NCBI RefSeq assembly: GCF_050624435.1
Contig: NC_134536.1
Span: forward strand, 129,402,758 to 129,466,757
From: Tenrec ecaudatus
Lineage: Eukaryota > Chordata > Mammalia > Afrosoricida > Tenrecidae
DNA length: 64,000 nt
Reading direction: 5' to 3'
Shown: one piece after another, positions 43,966-54,664 of the stretch
Position numbering within the stretch: the first letter of the stretch is position 1
How the letters are laid out: each line of letters opens with the position of its first letter
The notes under the pieces: model-generated
The model's input: the letters and a program-made list of their open reading frames with translations, nothing else
The model's database searches: none
Told to the model about the DNA's origin: nothing
Made by a program: the position numbers and the translations under genes

Positions 43966-44178
43966 GGGGCCTGGGGCATTTTTAAGGACTAGTACAGTGT
44001 AGTGGGCTTCGGGTGCTAACTGCCTTTGGCACCCACCAGCCCCTCGGAGGGAAGCTGTCTGTGTGCCAGTAGAGAGATGTACGGTCTTAGGAACCCCTGG
44101 GAGCAGGTCTACTCTGCCCTATAGGGTTACGCTGAGTTGGAATTGACTTGGAGGCAGTGGGCTTGGTTTTGGGGGATT
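43966..44178 (+). repeat. AfroSINE
   Basis: From ggggcctggggcatttttaa to gaattgacttggaggcagtg, including ctgccctatagggttacgct. Confidence 0.8.
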
Positions 44179-44244
44179 TATGGTTCACAAGAGTTCACAG
44201 TAATGGGCCCAAACACCCCAAGGCTTTGGAGATGGCCTGGGCCT

Positions 44245-44310
44245 ACGCACTGTCTTGTTCTGTGAGGTCTCCGCGAGTTGGAGCCGACTTGATGATAATG
44301 CACAACCACA
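44245..44310 (+). repeat. AfroSINE 3' fragment
   Basis: gtcttgttctgtgaggtctc and gagttggagccgacttgatg form the SINE tail alone, 70 bp after a fuller copy. Confidence 0.6.
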
Positions 44311-44775
44311 ACATAGTCTTCGTAGGGCAAGACCTTGATGCCTAACTCTTTCTTGGCCAGTCTTTTCTTCCGGGTTAAAAAAAAAAATACACTTGTAAAA
44401 ACCCTGGGGGCTGCTGTATTGGATTGTTTCAGGTCCCAGGGATAGCTGCTTAGGGGGTCTTTTGGTTAATTAGGGTTCACTCAGGAAGCAAATGGGCTTG
44501 GCTTTCCTCTCACGGAAGACCGACTGGGGAGAAGATGGGATGCGCTGTATTACGATGATTTCCTTTCAGGGGAGGAAGAGAATCTGTACGTCTGAATGGA
44601 GTGATATCTCCGGCTTGTAGAACCAGGTAGCAGTTCCTTCCATGTCTTCCACGGCCCTGACCTTTTCTTTCGGGAATTTCAGCAGCTCTCTCTTGAGTCA
44701 CCCCCTCTTTACCAGGCACAGTGTCCGGCTCTGGAAATAGGCTGATAATGAAAAGACATCCTCTTCTCCCGAAGA

Positions 44776-44875
44776 GCCCCTGGGTGGTGGAAACAGTTAA
44801 GTGCTGGGCTTGGCAGGTTGGATCCACTCAGAGGCTTGTAAGAAGAAAGGTCTAATGATCTAGTTCCAGAAGACT
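44776..44875 (+). repeat. AfroSINE 5' part
   Basis: The head agagcccctgggtggtggaa is present; the copy stops after the 'aagaagaaaggtctaatgat' equivalent of the body. Confidence 0.7.
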
Positions 44876-44894
44876 AAAACAAGCAAGCAGACAA

Positions 44895-45080
44895 AACCTT
44901 GCCGCCCAGCCCCCGGTGACTCCCAGCAATCCGAGAGGACAGAGTAGGACTGCCCCAGAGGCGCTCCAAGCTGTCCATCTTTACCAAAGTCTCCTGGCAC
45001 GTCTTTCTCCCACGGAACTGCTGGGAGGTTCGAGTCACCTTCCTATTGGTTAGAGGCTGCCGCTCCAGCACTGTGCCTCC
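44895..45080 (-). repeat. AfroSINE
   Basis: Antisense: ccccggtgactcccagcaat, gacagagtaggactgcccca and gaggttcgagtcaccttcct. It faces the previous copy tail to tail. Confidence 0.75.
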
Positions 45081-45230
45081 CCACCTGGGCGCCGCCCAAA
45101 GGTCACAGCTACCGAAGCTCTGTGGAAAGTGGTCCTACCCTGACATCATGGGATGACCAGCGTGGGAATCAATGTAGCACAGTTGTCTACTTTTATCCAC
45201 GTGCACTCGCCACCCTCCTACCCTCTAGCT

Positions 45231-45412
45231 CAGGTGTCCTCAAACTGCGGCCCACGGGCCACATGCGGCCCGCCGAGGACATTCATCCGGCCCGCCCGGT
45301 GCTTTTGCCCCGTTTGTTTTTTTACTTCAAAATAAGATATGTGCAGTGTGCATAGGAATTTGTCTGAGGGACAGTGAACTGGCCCCTTGTTTAAAAAGTT
45401 AGAGGACCCCTG
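45231..45412 (-). mobile_element. OC1/OposCharlie-type non-autonomous hAT transposon
   Basis: 182 bp, with ends caggtgtcctcaaactgcgg and (complement) caggggtcctctaacttttt. It has a perfect 8-bp duplication, ctctagct (45,223-45,230 and 45,413-45,420), which fits the hAT target preference nTCTAGAn. The interior is the reverse complement of the 5550 copy (acatgcggcccgccgaggac, acttcaaaataagatatgtg). Confidence 0.88.
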
Positions 45413-45609
45413 CTCTAGCTTATAGCTCAGAGGGAGGCAGACTCATGAAAAAGGTTGCTTGTAAACCACAGGGAGCAGTGGTCTGGACTTCCTCAGGTAG
45501 AGCAGTCTGGAGAGGCCTTTTTGAGGCTCGGGAATGGGAGAGTACAACATGGGGCAAAGGGAGCTGGTCTGGAAGGTCTTTGGCTTTGGGGTAAGTAAAA
45601 CGAAAGACA

Positions 45610-45776
45610 CGGAGTCGCTGGGTGCTTTGGGTTAAGCTCTTGACCCCTATGGTAAAGATTGGTGGTTCAGACTTGGTGATGTACTTCTGAGAGGTGTCTC
45701 GAACCCTCACGGAACCATTCTGCTCCATACCTACGGTGCTGTCATGAGATGGAATGGGCTCAATGGCAACTAACAT
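45610..45776 (+). repeat. AfroSINE, diverged
   Basis: gagtcgctgggtgctttggg, attggtggttcagacttggt and 'ggaatgggctcaatggcaac' follow the SINE order. Confidence 0.65.
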
Positions 45777-46420
45777 CGAGAGCAATAAGAGCAGAGGTCC
45801 GATCTGAACCAGGCCAAGAAAGAGGGCAGCATGAGATGATTGTGGGGGGCTGTGTAGGCCTTGGTAAGGCGTGGCTTTTGTGTGACACGTAATGGGGAGC
45901 CTGGCAAGGCTGGAGTGGACAGTGGCATGTCCTCACTCATGTTCCAAGGGGGAGGGATCCTGTTGGTGTCCATTAGCACGGAAGGGGCAGGTTCAGAATG
46001 GGGGAGCGCAATAAAGGGGCTGTTTCAGCAGGCCAGACGAAGATAGGGCAGGAGGAGAATGGAGAGTACCACTGGGCACGAGATGCATGCGAGAGGTGAT
46101 GTTCAGGGCCTGTGGGCGGGTTGGTTGGGGAGACGGGGGAAGGAAGCTAGGCCAATCCTGAGGTTTCTGGCTTAAGAGTTAGGAGGATGGTGGTATTCCT
46201 TGTAGGATGGAGCAGATTCGGAGAGTGGGGCAGTTATTTCTGTTTGGGTACCACTAAGTCTGAAAATGCTTGGAAGACTTCTAAGTGGAGATGCCAAAAT
46301 AGGTCGGGAGACATAGCGGTCCAGTGCCCGAGGTGTGGCAGTGTAGACAAGGTCAACATGGAGATATTTCAAGCTTGGATGAGATCCACGAAGGAGCCTG
46401 GAGAGAGGGGAGAAAGGGCA

Positions 46421-46421
<1 letters not shown>
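45777..46421. other. Unclassified sequence
   Basis: No repeat or gene is recognised. Confidence 0.4.
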
Positions 46422-46451
<30 letters not shown>

Positions 46452-46455
46452 TGTA
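46422..46455. repeat. (GT)n microsatellite
   Basis: gtgtgtgtgtgtgtgtgtgt with a few TA interruptions. Confidence 0.9.
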
Positions 46456-46989
46456 TTTGTTTCAGTCAATATAGGTTTCAAGTATAGGTTAACACTAGAT
46501 CCTGCCAACCAGTGGAAATGAGGTTGCTGAGGTAAGAACAGACAAGCCACTGTTGTGTTTGGCAAGGTGGAAGCCATTGGTGACATTACGAGGCGCTTTC
46601 TGTGGAATGATTGGGTAGGAGCAGGACTAGAGGGGGAGCCGAGGACCTGAGGATCATGGGTAGACAACTTTTTGGCAAGGGGAGCAGAGAAACGGAGTGG
46701 GAGCTAGAAGGACAGACATAAGGACAGGGTTTTTATTTTGCTGAGGGGGGGAGGGCATAGTTGTATGCTAATGAAGACGATTGATAGAGAAGCAATGATT
46801 GATTAAGAGAGATAGTTGTTAGGGCCCTGTAGTAAGAGGAGGAGGCCTTGGCTTGGGGAGGGGCACTTTGCTGCATTGTGACAGAGGATGACAGAGAAGA
46901 GGAGGAGGAAGCAGATAAGTAGGAGGTGGAGCCCAGAGCCCAGCTCTACCTGCGCAGGACCACCAATGCACTGCCTCTCCAGGCTCCTG
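46456..46989. other. Unclassified sequence
   Basis: No repeat or gene is recognised. It becomes purine-rich from 46,680. Confidence 0.4.
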
Positions 46990-47330
46990 CCCAGCGGACC
47001 AGTCTTGAGACCAACTGGGGACTGCAGGGGTTAAGACTGCATCCAAGATTGTGCTGCGTTTTTTTTTTTTTTCTTCTTTTTTTCCCTGAGCATTTGACTG
47101 CATTACCGAGCCGCACAGAGCAGAGAGAGGATTTTTTCACTTGGGGAAAAGCATCTTCAGTTAAAGTCATTTGGGCCTCGGATTGGATTGATTTCAAAAC
47201 TGTGATTGGAAAAAGACTTCGGTGATTTTTTTTTTTTAATACCAGCCTTTTCCCAAAGTTGTTCGGCACCGGAGAGCGAGACTCTCCAAGAACAAAACTG
47301 GCAAAGGCTTGCCCCTCTTTCCAGCTGCCT
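46990..47330 (+). other. Repeat-free block, possible exon or alternative promoter
   Basis: The sequence around ttttttcacttggggaaaag, 'aagtcatttgggcctcggat' and 'ggattgatttcaaaactgtg' is free of repeats between two T-runs and has a 5'-UTR-like feel. No start codon, domain or splice pair could be fixed. Confidence 0.25.
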
Positions 47331-47499
47331 GTCACACAAACATCGCCCACCCCAGCCTTGGTGTCTCCCCCGCTGGTGGAGCCTGGTGCTCTGCATGGGG
47401 TGGGGGACAGGTGTACCAAGAGGCTTTTGGGGGAGGAGGAATGGGGAGGCCTGGGTGGGGTCCGGCCCTGCTTGCGAAAGCTCTGGACAAACCAGCCTA

Positions 47500-47590
47500 C
47501 GAGCCGTCTGTGCATCTGTAAAAAGAGACACCGACTGCCTCCATGGCATCAGACAGTGTACGGAAAGTGCTATGTGAACCATCAGGCAGG
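47500..47590 (+). repeat. MIR SINE 3' fragment
   Basis: ctgtgcatctgtaaaaagag followed by 'gtgtacggaaagtgctatgt gaacc' matches the MIR 3' half. Confidence 0.55.
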
Positions 47591-48419
47591 GTGACCCCGC
47601 AGTGGTGAGGTGACTTGATCTTTAGTCAGACCCCCCTTTCAGATATCAAATCTGACAACCAGTGAGCAACTTGCCTTCATTCCCCAAAGCTTCTACTCCA
47701 AGCTTATTCACCAGGTCTGCTCCCATTGGGGTTCCCTCCTTGTAACCTCTGACCTTTTGGGGCTTTCAGGCCCTTTATGGGTCCTGGCGTGAAACTTGTT
47801 GCCGGATAACCAGAAATGTCACCTGGGAAGTGCAGGTCGGCGTAGGCGCAACCTGGAGGCTCGCAAGTGGAGATCTAGAATCAGAGTTTGAAACCTGCCC
47901 ACCCAGAGAGTCCTATGAACTTGACCGGTCTTCTCCTCCCCCTAGAAGTGTGGGACCTGGGAGCTGGGGAGCCTTGACTCTATCTAACAGCCTTGGCTTA
48001 TGAGTTTCGCTTGTCCTCATTTGCATTCAGTATTTATTTTGCAAATGACGGCTGTTCCTGGAAGCTGCTAACCAATGGTCACCCAGCTCTTGGCACCCCC
48101 ACCGGTGTCAAGAGTCGAACTGTGTGCCATTACATGTTCAGAATGAGATTGCCAGGCCTTTCTTCCGAGTCACCCTGGGTGGACTTGACCCTCCGACAGT
48201 GGCACCCCGTAGCGGTTTGCATTGCCAGGGACGGCACAGCTCTGCTGGTGCGTGTCCTCTCCAGCCGTGGCAGCGGGTGGAGTCTCTCCACGCGGCTCTC
48301 TAGGTTGCCGTCGGTAAGGGAGAAGACCACCAGGCCTTTCTGCCGGGGCGCTGCTAGAGAGGTCAGTCAGTGAACTTTGGCCTAGCAAGTCAAGCACACA
48401 GTGACCCCAGGGGATTCTT
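47591..48419. other. Mostly unclassified; a weak SINE-tail trace near 48,170
   Basis: No confident repeat or gene. The words 'gagtcaccctgggtggactt gaccctccgacagtggcacc' near 48,168 could be a decayed AfroSINE tail. Confidence 0.3.
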
Positions 48420-49980
48420 TTTTAAATTTAATCATTTTATTGGGGGCTCGTGCAGCTCTTCTCACAATCCATTCATCCATCCATGGTGTCAAGCACATTT
48501 ATACATTTGTTGCTGCCATCATTTTCAAAACAATTGTTTTTACTTGAGCCCTGGGTATCAGCTCCTCGTTTTTTCTCCCCTCCCTCCCTCATGAATCCTT
48601 GATAATTTATACTATGAATTATTATTATGTTTTCATGTCTTACACTGACCGATGTCACCCTTCACCCATTTTTCTGTTGTCCAGCCCCCTGGGAGGGGGT
48701 TATAGATAGATCATTATGACCGGTTCCCCGTACCTCCCCCAACTTTCCCCTTCCCCTCCTGGTATGGCTATTCTCATTATTGGCTCTGAGGAGTTTATCT
48801 GTTCTGGATTCCCTGTGTTTCCAGCTCTTACCTGTACCAGTGTACATCCTCTGGCCTAGCCAGATTTGTATGGTAGCATTGGGATCATGATAGTGGTTGG
48901 GGAGGAAGCATTTAGAAACTAGAGGAAAGTTGTATGTTTCATGGGTGCTACACTGCACCCTGACTGGCTCATCTCCTACTCGTGACCCTTTTGTAAGGGG
49001 ATGTCCAGTTGCTTACAGATGGGCTTTGGGTCTCCATCCTGCACTCCCCCCTCATTCACAATGATATGATTTTTTGTTCTGGGTCTTTGATGCCTGATAC
49101 CTGATCTATTTGGCACCTCGTGATCACACAGGCAGGTGTGCTTCTTCCATGTGGGCTTTTGTTGCTTCTCAGCTAGATGTCCACTTGTTTATCTTCAAGC
49201 CTTTAAGACCCCAGATGTCATATCTTTTGCTAGCCGGGCACCATCAGCTTTCTTCACCATATTTGCTTATGCACCCGCTTTGTCTTCAGGGATCGTGTTG
49301 GGAAGGTGAGCATGATGAAATGCCAGGTTAATAGAACAAAGTGTCCTTGCGTTGAGGGAGTATTTGAGTAGAGGCCCAGTGTCCATGTGCTACCTTAATA
49401 CTGAACCTATAAATATTTGTACATAAATCTATTTCACCATTGTCATATATAAATATATTTACGTATATCCATGCCTGTATTTAGACCTCTATAAATGCCC
49501 TTTGCCTCCTAGTGTTTTCCTCTATTTCCTTTTACTTTACTCGTATCCCACTATCATGTTCAGCCTTCATTTGGATTTCAGTAATTCCTCTAAGTTATAT
49601 TGCCCTTGATCGAGCCCTACCAGGCCATCCCACACCCTCCTCGCCATCGAATTTAGATCACTTGTTGTTCCCTTGACCTTGAGTTTGTTAACACCCACTT
49701 CCTTTCCACCACCTTTCCCTCTCCCATGTTCCCACCCCCTCCATCCCTATGTTTTCTCTTCCAGGTTGTTTATCCCATGTATCTTATCTAGATAGACCTG
49801 CAGAGATAGCAATATGCACAAAACAAGAGAGAGCCAAACAAAGCAACAACAACAAAAACCCAACAACACAAACCAAGGACAATAAAAACAGAGAAAAGCC
49901 TATACTAGTTCAAGGTCACTTTGTTCACCGTTAGGAGTGCTTTGCAGTCCCGTCTGATGGGGCCCCAGTATTCTAAGCTA
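48420..49980 (-). mobile_element. Afrotherian L1 3'-UTR, longest copy
   Basis: From tttaatcattttattggggg through the usual UTR and further upstream to cagacctgcagagatagcaa. It is the only copy here that keeps the distal ~700 bp: accatcagctttcttcacca, ctacctaatactgaacc-type text, and the A-rich acaagagagagccaaacaaa. No ORF2 is seen. Confidence 0.8.
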
Positions 49981-50089
49981 AGCCTTCCAATGGTCATCCC
50001 TGGTCTTGCTGGGCCTGCTGGTTTCAAGGAGCACCTGCTGTTCTTCACTAATAGGACCCTGGCCACCGCCTAAGCTACCAAGACTTCCC

Positions 50090-50345
50090 CTCAAAGCACC
50101 GCCAGTGAGTGGATTCTGACCAGAGCAGAACTGCCCTGGAGCCTCCGAGACTTTACATCGTATGGAAGCCTCCTCGTCTGCCAAGGAGAAGCTGCCGGGT
50201 CTGAACTGCCAACCTGTGGTTTGCAGGCCAATGCCCAAATGCAGCAGAGCTCCCAGCACGCCACTTCCTCGCCCCCCCAAACCACACCCAGCTCACTGCT
50301 ATCCAGCCCATGCCGGCTCCTAGCGACCCACCCCATAGACCCAGA
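50090..50345 (-). repeat. AfroSINE copies, antisense (one full, one tail)
   Basis: 50,090-50,255 runs from gcaccgccagtgagtggatt to 'gccaatgcccaaatgcagca'. 50,280-50,345 repeats only the tail complement (ctcactgctatccagcccat gcc). Confidence 0.7.
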
Positions 50346-50349
50346 GCCT

Positions 50350-50423
50350 TACCCGGGCTTCTAAAATTCGTGGGAAATGGAGAAAATGGAGCATTTCCCC
50401 ACGAACTTTGTGAAACCCCCGGT
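50350..50423. mobile_element. Palindromic mariner-derived MITE
   Basis: acccgggcttctaaaattcg and, reversed, accgggggtttcacaaagtt form opposed ends around a short centre. It is related to the 11,727 element by the ttcgtgggaaatgg word. Confidence 0.6.
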
Positions 50424-50437
50424 GTTTATTTTAAAAG

Positions 50438-50570
50438 GAAACATTGGAGAGCAAATGTTAGGAGAATGATGAGGGTGATGAATGTACAGATGTGCCTGAC
50501 ACAACGGATGGATGTATGGATTGCGATAAGAGTTGTATGTGCCCCCAATAAAATGATTTAAAAAAACAAA
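50438..50570 (+). mobile_element. Afrotherian L1 3' tail, short
   Basis: gagagcaaatgttaggagaa to gcccccaataaaatgattta plus an A-rich tail; about 130 bp kept. Confidence 0.8.
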
Positions 50571-50934
50571 CCAAAAAACGACATACTAGTCTGGAAAAAA
50601 AATTGTAAGCATTCACATAAAATGGGCAGTTTCGGGTTGTGAACTTATTTGGACCCGCCGCTCAGGTTTAGCACTGGGGGGCTTTTTGGCATGTCGGTGA
50701 GGGGGTGGCTTCCTGTACATGTATGATAAAGGGTGTCAGTTCGGGAACCTCAGTGGAACTGATAGCAGTTTGGTTTCATCGAGACCAGACGTCCTCCGAG
50801 GGGGAAATAATCAGCAAAGAAAAATCAAGAGTGAGAGAGGGTATGTATGGGTGCCATCAGATATTTACCGATGTAGCATCTTGCCAGTCCCAAAGCCTTC
50901 TTGGCACGTCTTGTTTCATCGGCACTGACAACAG
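50571..50934. other. Unclassified sequence
   Basis: No repeat or gene is recognised. Confidence 0.4.
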
Positions 50935-51105
50935 CGCTAGTGGTACATATACTAGTCCCACTTTACAGCCGAGGAAACAAGCTGGAGAAGTAGAATTGGG
51001 GGCACAAAAAAAAAAGGAAAGAAAGTGAGTGAGTGAGTGAGTCACATGTCCAGCCAGCATTTCAAGCCCTAGCTTACTGGTAGAATTTGAATCATCTCCA
51101 AGGGT
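50935..51105 (-). repeat. MIR SINE with internal (GAGT)n
   Basis: ccactttacagccgaggaaa, then an A-rich and gagtgagtgagtgagtga expansion (51,026-51,043), then 'catgtccagccagcatttca' give the antisense MIR order. Confidence 0.6.
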
Positions 51106-51529
51106 TAGGCGCTTCCAAATAGATAATGCTATAGAGGATTAAATAAGAATGTGGAACAGAATGTATGCAAGATATCATGGAAATGAAGCTCTTCTGGGAA
51201 TTTTGAGCTTACAGAATCCCTTAGTTGGAAATATTCAGATGATTTAAGTATGTTTGGGGTATTCTATTAAAAAATAACCAACACTCAAAAACTTGAATTG
51301 TCTGACCATGATGCCTTAGAACAAGTTCCTTCTCGCGGCCCCTTCTGCAGGGCCCCTGGGTGTCGGAATCCTGGGCAGTCCAGTGGTAGTTTCTAGATGG
51401 GTGGCCTGGTGCCTCTAGGCTCCAGCTTTGGACCTAACCGAGCCCTGAGTAGGTTGTGATCTGGAACAGCATCCCGGGAGTCTTGTCTTCCTAGAGGCTG
51501 CTCGGAGGCATTTCCTGGTCTTTGAAAAC
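51106..51529. other. Unclassified sequence
   Basis: No repeat or gene is recognised. Confidence 0.4.
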
Positions 51530-51714
51530 AAAACCAAAAACTCACTCTCATCAGGTTGATGCCAACCCATAGCCACCCTGAAGGCCAGGGTCGAGCTGCC
51601 CCTGTGAGAGTCCAAGACTGTAACAGTTTATGGGCGTAGAAGGCCCCGTCCCTCCCCCGAGGTAGTGGGTTTGAACCTTAAAGTTAGCAGTGTGTAAACC
51701 ACTCCCCCACCAGC
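51530..51714 (-). repeat. AfroSINE
   Basis: aaactcactctcatcaggtt to the head complement accactcccccaccagctc. Confidence 0.85.
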
Positions 51715-52002
51715 TCTTTGGGAAGCCACCCCTGATGAAACTCCTTGGATAGGAGACTTAAAACACTAAACAGGAAAGTGGTTTGGCGCCGAGCAGTTCT
51801 CATGGGAGTGTCCTTTGTCCCCAGAGTGGGACGACCAGCCTTCCCTAAACAGTCATCCCAAGGGCGCAGGTCCTGAGGGTGCTGAGGAAGTTCCTGCACT
51901 GGGTCGGTTTTCTTCTTTAATTGGGTCGCCTGTGAGCATCAGGACTTTCAGGGGGAGCTGCCGTAGGTAAGGAGATTTCAGGGCTCCTTTTATTTGGAAG
52001 AA

Positions 52003-52165
52003 GGTGGCCTGTTGGTGCCCTGGGTTGAGCCCACCAGGTCCACTGTTCAAACCCCCCGGCCGCTGCTCGGGAGAAGGAGGAGACTGGCTGCTCTCATAAT
52101 GATTGACAGCCTCGGACACCCGAAGGAGCAGTTTGTGCTAGTCCTTCAGGTCACTGTGGTGGTGC
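52003..52165 (+). repeat. AfroSINE, diverged
   Basis: ggtgccctgggttgagccca, 'ccggccgctgctcgggagaa' and the tail ccttcaggtcactgtggtgg. Confidence 0.7.
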
Positions 52166-52609
52166 TGTAGAAGAATGAAACACATGCCCTGCGCCAGTAC
52201 TTACCCCTCACGTGTTGAGAGTGCTCTGGGCCTGGGCCTGGGCTAAGCGGTGAAGTGAGCTTCCAGGGCTGAACTTGGGGCCCTGCCTTGCTAGGGCTGC
52301 TGTCGTCCCCTGTCCCCCCTCCCTACCCCCCTGCGTGGGGAGCGGGGCAGAACTAGGTCATCCTGTTGGTGCTCAGAGCACACAGCCCAGGACGACTTGA
52401 TGCTCTGTAAACACTGACTTTTTGAAGAATCAGCTGTGGGCTTGCTTTTTGTTTCTCGCCCTCAGATTCTCCCCTCATGGGCTCCGCTTGGAGACACCAG
52501 GCCGCTCTGGGCCACCAGGGCCAGTTCCGGAGCTGCTGGAGAAGACCAGACCAGAGCCACGCCTCCCCGCAGCCTGCCTAGGCCAGGCCGGGGTGGTTAA
52601 ACCCAGTTC
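52166..52609. other. Unclassified sequence
   Basis: No repeat or gene is recognised. Confidence 0.4.
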
Positions 52610-53200
52610 TCCAATGCAAATCTCTCCCCATCCCCCAGCCCTTTTAATAAGTGACATTTTGTTAAATCAGTTATTCAAGGCCTTATCTATATTTCTGTCT
52701 GTGCTGGCTTAGTCAAAATAGGAAAGCGAGTGAATATTAGCTTTCTTTCCGCCCCTCCTCCTTCCCCTTTGAGCAACTCAACTAAGATTTCTGATCGGGG
52801 AGGGGCCGTGTGTCCTTGAATAAATAAATGCTGCCTCCGAGGGAGGGGGTGTGGAGGGCTCTGACTTGTAGCGAATGCTGTTTTTCAGCAGCTGTGATTT
52901 TTCCATTTTTCTTTTTCTTTCTGTTTTGATTAGTGGGACTCCTTGCGCTAGAGGGTTGGGATTGCGATGGGGGAGGGCGCGGCAGGACGGCAGGACTGGC
53001 ATTGACTGGGAGAGCTGGAGTTGGGGCGGGGGGGGGAAGGAGAGAAGGGATTTATTGAAAATATATGTCTACTTCTGCCATGATAAAGCAGCAGGCATGT
53101 AAAAATGCAACAGGGAAATCATTATTGTGGTAATGTAGGCAGAGCCCCACGTTCTCATTAGCAGAGCTTAGCCTGGGTGGAGGAGGAGGCCGCCTGGCTG
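52610..53200. promoter_or_regulatory. Candidate conserved non-coding block
   Basis: Repeat-free, with atgcaaat (octamer complement, 52,614), 'cccttttaataagtgacatt', tgaataaataaatgctgcct, 'tttattgaaaatatatgtct' and 'ccacgttctcattagcagag'. It contains T-rich tracts of the kind seen in enhancers of developmental genes. Conservation is untested. Confidence 0.35.
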
Positions 53201-54190
53201 TTTTGAGAGTTGGGGTAGTCAGTAATAGCAGGAACTCCAGGGATTGTCCGCACTTCCCCCTTTCCAGCCCCCCCCCCTGCCCCCAGCTGCCTTCTCCTTT
53301 CTTCCCCCCACCCGGGTGGGACCTTTCTAAAGCAGTAGTTGGATTTCGTGGTGGGATGCCTGGATGACCTCTGCTACCACCCCCAACGTGATTTAAGAAG
53401 TGTTTAATTTTTAAAGTTAGGAGGAATTAAGATCCATTTTCCCCAGAGGAACTCAGGGAGAATTTTAGGGAATGCTGTGTGAGTCAGATCGGACCATAGT
53501 CGTTGCATCCAGAGAGCACCCAGAAGGGTCTGTGTCGGGTCTTGGGAATTGGCAGAGGCTGTGGGGGGCTCGGACTTTGGTCCCCAACGATGTTACTAGC
53601 CACAGAGACTGTCCAGAGAGCTTAGTTGGTGTGGAGTGCTTCCAAGGACAGAGGCAGATAGGGATACTCTCATGACACGGGCTGGTACTGAGGCCCTGGG
53701 CGCTTCAGCAACGTCCTGCAGGGCCTGCAGGTGCTCACTCGCAGAGCTGGTGTCACACCTAGGCCGTGCCCAAGGCTGGCTCCGGATCGCCAGGCTCTGT
53801 ACTCACTTCTCCGAGCAGGCCTCTAGATGCTAAGAACCCTTGGCAAACAGCTGCCCACGGGCTCCCTGTTGGCAGGTATGCCGACGTTCCAGAGGAACCT
53901 TTCCCAAAGCCCCTTGGCAGAGCTGCCGTTAGGGTGTCACACCCCAGTTAGAAGAGGCAAGTGCCCCTCCCACCAGCCCACAATAACTTTGCTGGCAATT
54001 TATCGCTGAAGTAGCTATTGGCTTCCTGCCTCGTGCCGGGATGGGACCAGTGACTGGAAATACCGGGACAAATAAGGTGCGGAATTATGGGTCAACTGGA
54101 GACTAGACGTGCGAACGTAGAAATAGGATCCATAGCGGGACCTGCCTGGGAAGGGACAGCCTTTCAGGAGTAGGCACGAGTCACCCAGGG
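53201..54190. other. Unclassified sequence
   Basis: No repeat or gene is recognised. There is a C-run cluster at 53,265-53,315. Confidence 0.4.
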
Positions 54191-54664
54191 CAGCGGTTCT
54201 CCACCTTCCTCAGGCCGCGACCCTTTCACACAGGTCCTCATCTTGTGGTGACCTCCAGCCATAACATTATGTTCGTTGCTACTTCGTCATCGTCATTTTG
54301 CTGCTGTTAAGAATCGTCGTGTCAATATCTGATAGGCAGGATGTGTTTTCATTGTTATAAATTGAAAATCTTTAGTGCGTCGTGATGAATCACAAGAACA
54401 ATGTCATTCTATATTGTGAAGTATTTATTTCTAATGACAGATAAATGAAATGTGTTGAAGCATGGTGCAGCATGGGTAAACGGTCTTCACACCGGGTACT
54501 CGTAGGTGGATGTATCTGCAGGTGGAGACAGATAGAGGAGCGGTGTCTCGGTTCCTAAGACCATTGGAAACGTAATGTGTGTTTCCTGTGGTCTTAGGTG
54601 ATCCCTGTGAAAGGATCATTGGACCCCCCAAAGGGGTTGCGACCCCCCAGTTTGAGAACCACTG
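54191..54664 (-). mobile_element. SPIN-like non-autonomous hAT, longer diverged copy
   Basis: 474 bp with ends cagcggttctccacc and gtttgagaaccactg. The left side is the complement of the SPIN 3' side (tgaccctttcacac-like text, aacattatgttcgttgctac), and the right side the complement of its 5' side (cctaagaccattggaaacg, aaaggggttgcgaccccc). Flanks acccaggg/ctctagcg do not match well. It keeps ~140 bp of middle sequence absent from the 21,807 copy. Confidence 0.75.

Noticed and set aside
51026..51043. (GAGT)n as an independent satellite
   Set aside because: It is a short expansion within a MIR fragment.
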